Assembly: GCA_029857975.1 (NCBI GenBank)
Contig: JAOUFX010000073.1
Span: 1-8,899, forward strand
Origin: Deltaproteobacteria bacterium
GTDB taxonomy: Bacteria; Desulfobacterota; SM23-61
Length of the DNA: 8,899 nucleotides
Direction of reading: 5' to 3'
The notes under the pieces were generated by a model that had not been told where the DNA came from, searched no databases, and worked only from the letters and a program-made list of their open reading frames with translations. The translations under genes were made by a program, and so were the position numbers. Numbering within the stretch: position 1 is the first letter of the stretch; each line of letters opens with the position of its first letter. Positions 6,614-8,899 of this stretch are shown here, piece after piece.

Positions 6614-7654
6614 TTATCTCCGTACGTGCAAGGTTGGCATGTACTCACGGTAGCGTCGTTTTCGGTAAATCCCGAAGAGGCCCTCCGGAAGGGCAAAGAG
6701 GAGAACCGTAAGAATGATCGCGAAGATCACGGGTTGGATGGGTCCTAAAGTGGTGATGAGGATCATTTCCAGGAAAGCTATGAAATAGCCTCCGACCACG
6801 CAGCCGAAGACTTGAGCCCGCCCCCCGATAAAGATCACTAAAAGAATCTTGATCATGAAGCTGAGGGGGAGATAGGTAATTCCGGCGAAGGTCCCAAAAT
6901 AATGGGCGTAAAACCATCCAATAACGCCGATCATGCCGGAGGCGAAAACGAAAGCGAGGATCTTCACCTTATTGATGTTGACCCCGATCCCGTGGGCGAC
7001 TTCCTCGCCGTCATTGATGGCGGCCATGATCAGGCCGTAGCGCGACTTGATGACCTTGTTCACCACCCAGAGGTAAAGAAGCATGATTAACATAGAGATT
7101 AAAGCAGCGATTAGGAAATTGACCTTGACCATGCCCGTGCTTATCAAGGTCTTAACCCCGGCTAGGCCCACATCTCCCTTAAAAATATCCGTGTAGATGA
7201 AGGTGATTTCCAGGAAGACCAGGGGCAGAAGCAGGGTCAAGAGGACATAATAGAGCCCCCGGGCAACGATCACAAGGGGAGAAAATAGCAGAGCCGAAAT
7301 CAAACTCGCAATGACGGCAAAGGGCAGAGTTTTCAGCGGGCCCCATCCATAGGCAATGGACAACAGGGCTGCCGTGTACCCACCCACGCCAATGAAAAAG
7401 TTGGGGCCGAAATTTATCCGTCCCGTTCCCAAAGTCATCAGAGCCAGGGGGATAGCGACAGCCGCGTAGAGGTTGGCGGTAATCACCGTGTTGAGGAGGA
7501 TGGGACTGACAAAATAAGAGACAAGGGGAAAGAGGATAAGGAGAGCCGACCAGATGAGGGTGTTGCGCCAGTATCGGGGCTCCAGGATCCAGTCCCACTT
7601 CTTCCCTTTGTAACGGATGATAATACGATCTCTTCTGACTTCGACGTCTACCAT
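6614..7654 (-). CDS. livM: Branched-chain-type ABC transporter permease LivM
   Basis: This 346-residue inner-membrane permease is the partner of LivH in the substrate channel. A charged N-terminal stretch of about 30 residues (MVDVEVRRDRIIIRYKGKKW) is followed by about eight to ten hydrophobic segments, among them roughly 33-50, 55-77, 86-103, 109-131, 136-154, 180-198, 232-252, 265-278 and 306-322. Family marks are GTGRINFGPNFFIGVGGYTA (76-95), a version of the G-x-x-S-F-G-H-A-A-F-x-x-x-G-A-Y motif of LivM. Also present are the cytoplasmic coupling loop SRYGLIMAAINDGEEVAHGIGVN (204-226) and the terminal PEGLFG (323-328). The usual GGxGxxxGP stretch is GGRAQVFGCVVGG (277-289). It overlaps the end of livH by seven bases, so translation is likely coupled. 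The tail is basic (RKRRYREY). Substrate specificity is not evident. Confidence 0.92.
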   Translation of the reverse strand: MVDVEVRRDRIIIRYKGKKWDWILEPRYWRNTLIWSALLILFPLVSYFVSPILLNTVITANLYAAVAIPLALMTLGTGRINFGPNFFIGVGGYTAALLSIAYGWGPLKTLPFAVIASLISALLFSPLVIVARGLYYVLLTLLLPLVFLEITFIYTDIFKGDVGLAGVKTLISTGMVKVNFLIAALISMLIMLLYLWVVNKVIKSRYGLIMAAINDGEEVAHGIGVNINKVKILAFVFASGMIGVIGWFYAHYFGTFAGITYLPLSFMIKILLVIFIGGRAQVFGCVVGGYFIAFLEMILITTLGPIQPVIFAIILTVLLFALPEGLFGIYRKRRYREYMPTLHVRR

Positions 7655-8523
7655 AGAGCCTCACTCTTAGCGATTCCTTGCGGTCTCACCATTAGAATGA
7701 TCATAACCAGAACCAAAGCCGAGAAGTTCATGAATCGAGGTTCCCCTAACACGAAGGAGACAGTGGCATGGGTAAATCCGACGAGAAAGCTGGCGATAAT
7801 GGTGCCCTTAATATTTCCCAGTCCCCCGAGAATGGCCACCAGGATGGCGGTTGTCATGTAGAGAGAGCCCATCGTCGGATCCACGGCCCAGACCGGGGCC
7901 ACCATGAGGGTTCCGATAATGACCGGAATCAGGATCAGAAACATGGTGAAGGTATAGAGGGCTTCCACGTGAATCCCAATGAGCCGGCTGCTGTAAATAT
8001 CCTGGGAGAGAGCCCGAATGGCCAAGCCGATCTTGGTTTTAAGGAAGAAAAGGATAAAAAGAATTGTCAGGATGACGGCGATCGCCGCCCCTGCTAACAG
8101 CTGATTGGAGATGACCGCCGATCCGATCTCGGTGCTCCCGTCGATGATTGTGGTTTGAATGAACACCCCGGCCTGAATGGGGTACCGGTAAGTTACGGCC
8201 TGTTCGACGATGATGGAAATCAGCAGGAGCCCCGTCAGGATAATCTCTTCCTGGGCCACGTATTTCATGATGATCCCCTTGTAGATGGCATAGGAGATGG
8301 CAAACTGAATCACCACCATGCCCAGGAGAGCCGGGATCAAACCGAAACCAAGCTCTTTCATCAACATCCAGGTTAAATAGACGGAAAGAGTAAAAAGGTA
8401 GGCATAGCCGAGATGAAAAATCCTGAGAACGCCACATATGATAGAGAACCCCAGGGAGACGAGCAGGTAAAGAGCCCCGAGGACCAAGGAGTAGGTAAGG
8501 ACGACCTCTATGGTACCCCACAT
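7648..8523 (-). CDS. livH: Branched-chain-type ABC transporter permease LivH
   Basis: First gene of the operon: a 291-residue, very hydrophobic inner-membrane permease. Hydrophobic segments lie at about 6-30, 38-55, 60-82, 93-110, 138-161, 188-212, 221-235, 240-260 and 267-280. Family marks are GFSIICGVLRIFHLGYAYL (25-43), equivalent to the usual G-L-x-L-I-x-G-V-x-x-x-(I/L)-N-F-A-H-G of LivH but with FHLGY in place of NFAHG. Also present are the cytoplasmic loop KTKIGLAIRALSQD (162-175) that contacts the ATPases, ILGGLGNIKGTIIAS (231-245) and the C-terminal RPQGI (280-284). AGGAGG (8538-8533) sits nine bases before ATG. The operon's promoters lie in the 197 bases upstream. The altered FHLGY motif and the CoA-transferases downstream suggest a divergent member that may not carry leucine, isoleucine or valine; this is inference. 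Confidence 0.92.
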   Translation of the reverse strand: MWGTIEVVLTYSLVLGALYLLVSLGFSIICGVLRIFHLGYAYLFTLSVYLTWMLMKELGFGLIPALLGMVVIQFAISYAIYKGIIMKYVAQEEIILTGLLLISIIVEQAVTYRYPIQAGVFIQTTIIDGSTEIGSAVISNQLLAGAAIAVILTILFILFFLKTKIGLAIRALSQDIYSSRLIGIHVEALYTFTMFLILIPVIIGTLMVAPVWAVDPTMGSLYMTTAILVAILGGLGNIKGTIIASFLVGFTHATVSFVLGEPRFMNFSALVLVMIILMVRPQGIAKSEALW

Positions 8524-8546
8524 TGATCCGTCCCTCCTTTTCTCAG

Positions 8547-8569
8547 CGACAGGCAGTATCTAACTGTCG
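8547..8569 (-). promoter_or_regulatory. Leader hairpin upstream of livH
   Basis: CGACAG (8547-8552) and CTGTCG (8564-8569) form a perfect 6-bp stem with an 11-base loop. It lies between the proximal promoter candidate and the livH ribosome binding site, so it would be in the leader of the operon mRNA. It is too small to be called a riboswitch; it could equally be a symmetric protein-binding site or chance. Confidence 0.3.
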
Positions 8570-8588
8570 GCAGGGTAGTGGCTAATCT

Positions 8589-8616
8589 TTTAGAATAAAC
8601 GGCAAAATCTTGTCAA
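8589..8616 (-). promoter_or_regulatory. Proximal sigma-70-like promoter for the liv operon
   Basis: On the minus strand a perfect -35 hexamer TTGACA (8616-8611) is followed after 16 bases by TCTAAA (8594-8589), which matches four of six bases of TATAAT. It lies about 65 bases before the livH start, in an intergenic AT-rich region and pointing the right way. The -10 is imperfect, so this is a candidate only. Confidence 0.42.
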
Positions 8617-8648
8617 GCCTTTTTTGAGAAGAAGGATAAGGAGTCATA

Positions 8649-8677
8649 TTAATATAAATACTATACATAAAAGTCAA
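8649..8677 (-). promoter_or_regulatory. Distal sigma-70-like promoter candidate
   Basis: On the minus strand TTGACT (8677-8672) is followed by a very AT-rich stretch containing TATTAA (8654-8649) at 17-base spacing, and TATATT (8656-8651) at 15-base spacing. It begins just past the hairpin that follows the aminotransferase gene. AT-richness makes chance matches easy, so confidence is low. Confidence 0.33.
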
Positions 8678-8687
8678 GGAAAATATT

Positions 8688-8711
8688 CAGAATTTCCTGC
8701 GGAAATCCCTG
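8688..8711 (-). terminator. Possible terminator after the aminotransferase gene
   Basis: CAGAATTTCC (8688-8697) and GGAAATCCCTG (8701-8711) form an imperfect stem of about ten pairs with one bulge and one G-T type pair, around a 3-base loop. It lies ten bases past the aminotransferase stop. On the minus strand AATATTTTCC follows, a weak T-rich tail. It may end the upstream transcription unit before the liv operon promoters. Confidence 0.4.
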
Positions 8712-8720
8712 CGATAAGGA

Positions 8721-8899
8721 TCAACGGGGAAGGATTTCCTGGCGTACCTGACGCAGGGCCTTAAGAAGAGTGTTATTCTCTTTGCGGCTGCGCACGGCGA
8801 TGCGGAAAAAGTAGGGGCCGATATGATGGAAGGAACCGCAATCGCGAATCAGGATTCCATGGGGGATCAATTTTTCCCGTAGTTCGGCAGCATTCAGAT
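8721..8899 (-). CDS. C-terminus of HisC/CobD-type PLP aminotransferase (partial)
   Basis: The last 58 codons of a gene that begins outside the window, ending at TGA (8723-8721). The text includes REKLIPHGILIRDC, GSFHHIGPYFFRIAVRSRKE and NNTLLKALRQV. This is the typical end of fold-type I aminotransferases of the histidinol-phosphate aminotransferase or threonine-phosphate decarboxylase (CobD) group. In them the (I/L)-R-D-C/G segment and F-(F/L)-R-(I/V)-(A/S)-(V/I)-(R/G), with the substrate-carboxylate-binding Arg, sit in the small domain, followed by a final helix. The 'GILIRDC..F..IG..FFRIAVR' pattern leans towards CobD, which makes the aminopropanol-phosphate arm of cobalamin, but HisC cannot be excluded from this piece. 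PLP-binding Lys is outside the window. A hairpin and promoters separate it from the liv operon, so it is probably an independent unit. Confidence 0.75.
   Translation of the reverse strand, partial: LNAAELREKLIPHGILIRDCGSFHHIGPYFFRIAVRSRKENNTLLKALRQVRQEILPR

Noticed and set aside
7179..8521. Long minus-strand open frames out of register with livM and livH (about 160 codons each)
   Set aside because: They are rich in Arg, Pro and His and overlap hydrophobic permease genes that carry clear family motifs; typical shadow frames.

Overview
The window is a stretch of bacterial chromosome read entirely from the minus strand. Every well supported gene points leftward. By eye, base composition is moderate, slightly above half G+C. 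The gene content is a high-affinity branched-chain-type ABC transporter, a pair of family III CoA-transferases and a cobalamin or histidine type aminotransferase tail. Together with short GC-rich 'GCTATGC/GCTCTGC' intergenic repeats, this fits an anaerobic Desulfobacterota-like (old Deltaproteobacteria) organism. That taxonomic guess is an inference and only moderately supported.

Layout, in the direction of transcription (right to left). (1) 8899-8721 is the C-terminal end of a PLP-dependent aminotransferase of the HisC/CobD type, followed by a possible terminator hairpin. (2) 8720-8524 is an AT-rich promoter and leader region with two candidate sigma-70 promoters and a small leader hairpin. 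(3) 8523-806 is one apparent operon of seven genes: livH-like permease, livM-like permease, livG-like ATPase, livF-like ATPase, two CaiB/BaiF CoA-transferase subunits, and last the secreted substrate-binding protein. Gaps are short or genes overlap, except for a roughly 180-base livG-livF gap that carries a 29-base imperfect inverted repeat. A strong hairpin at 761-791 ends the operon. (4) 750-1 is a decayed region: a relic of the C-terminus of a type I restriction endonuclease subunit (HsdR), then a DUF2293-like zinc-ribbon protein stopped early by a TAA at the window edge.

How the genes may work together: the periplasmic binding protein and the LivHMGF-like importer would bring in an organic acid, and the CoA-transferase pair would make its CoA thioester inside the cell. 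The two transferases look like a catalytic and a non-catalytic subunit. The upstream one has the nucleophilic Asp (D191). The downstream one has Trp (W221) at exactly the same distance from the conserved TGxGQ motif. This resembles heteromeric family III CoA-transferases of anaerobic aromatic degradation (benzylsuccinate CoA-transferase BbsEF). The substrate cannot be read from the sequence; an aromatic or dicarboxylic acid is as plausible as an amino acid.

The most interesting points are this importer plus asymmetric CoA-transferase operon, a LivG ATPase with a degenerate ABC signature (LTFFD), the inverted-repeat element inside the operon, and two neighbouring relic genes each broken by a TAA where the family appears to have Tyr.
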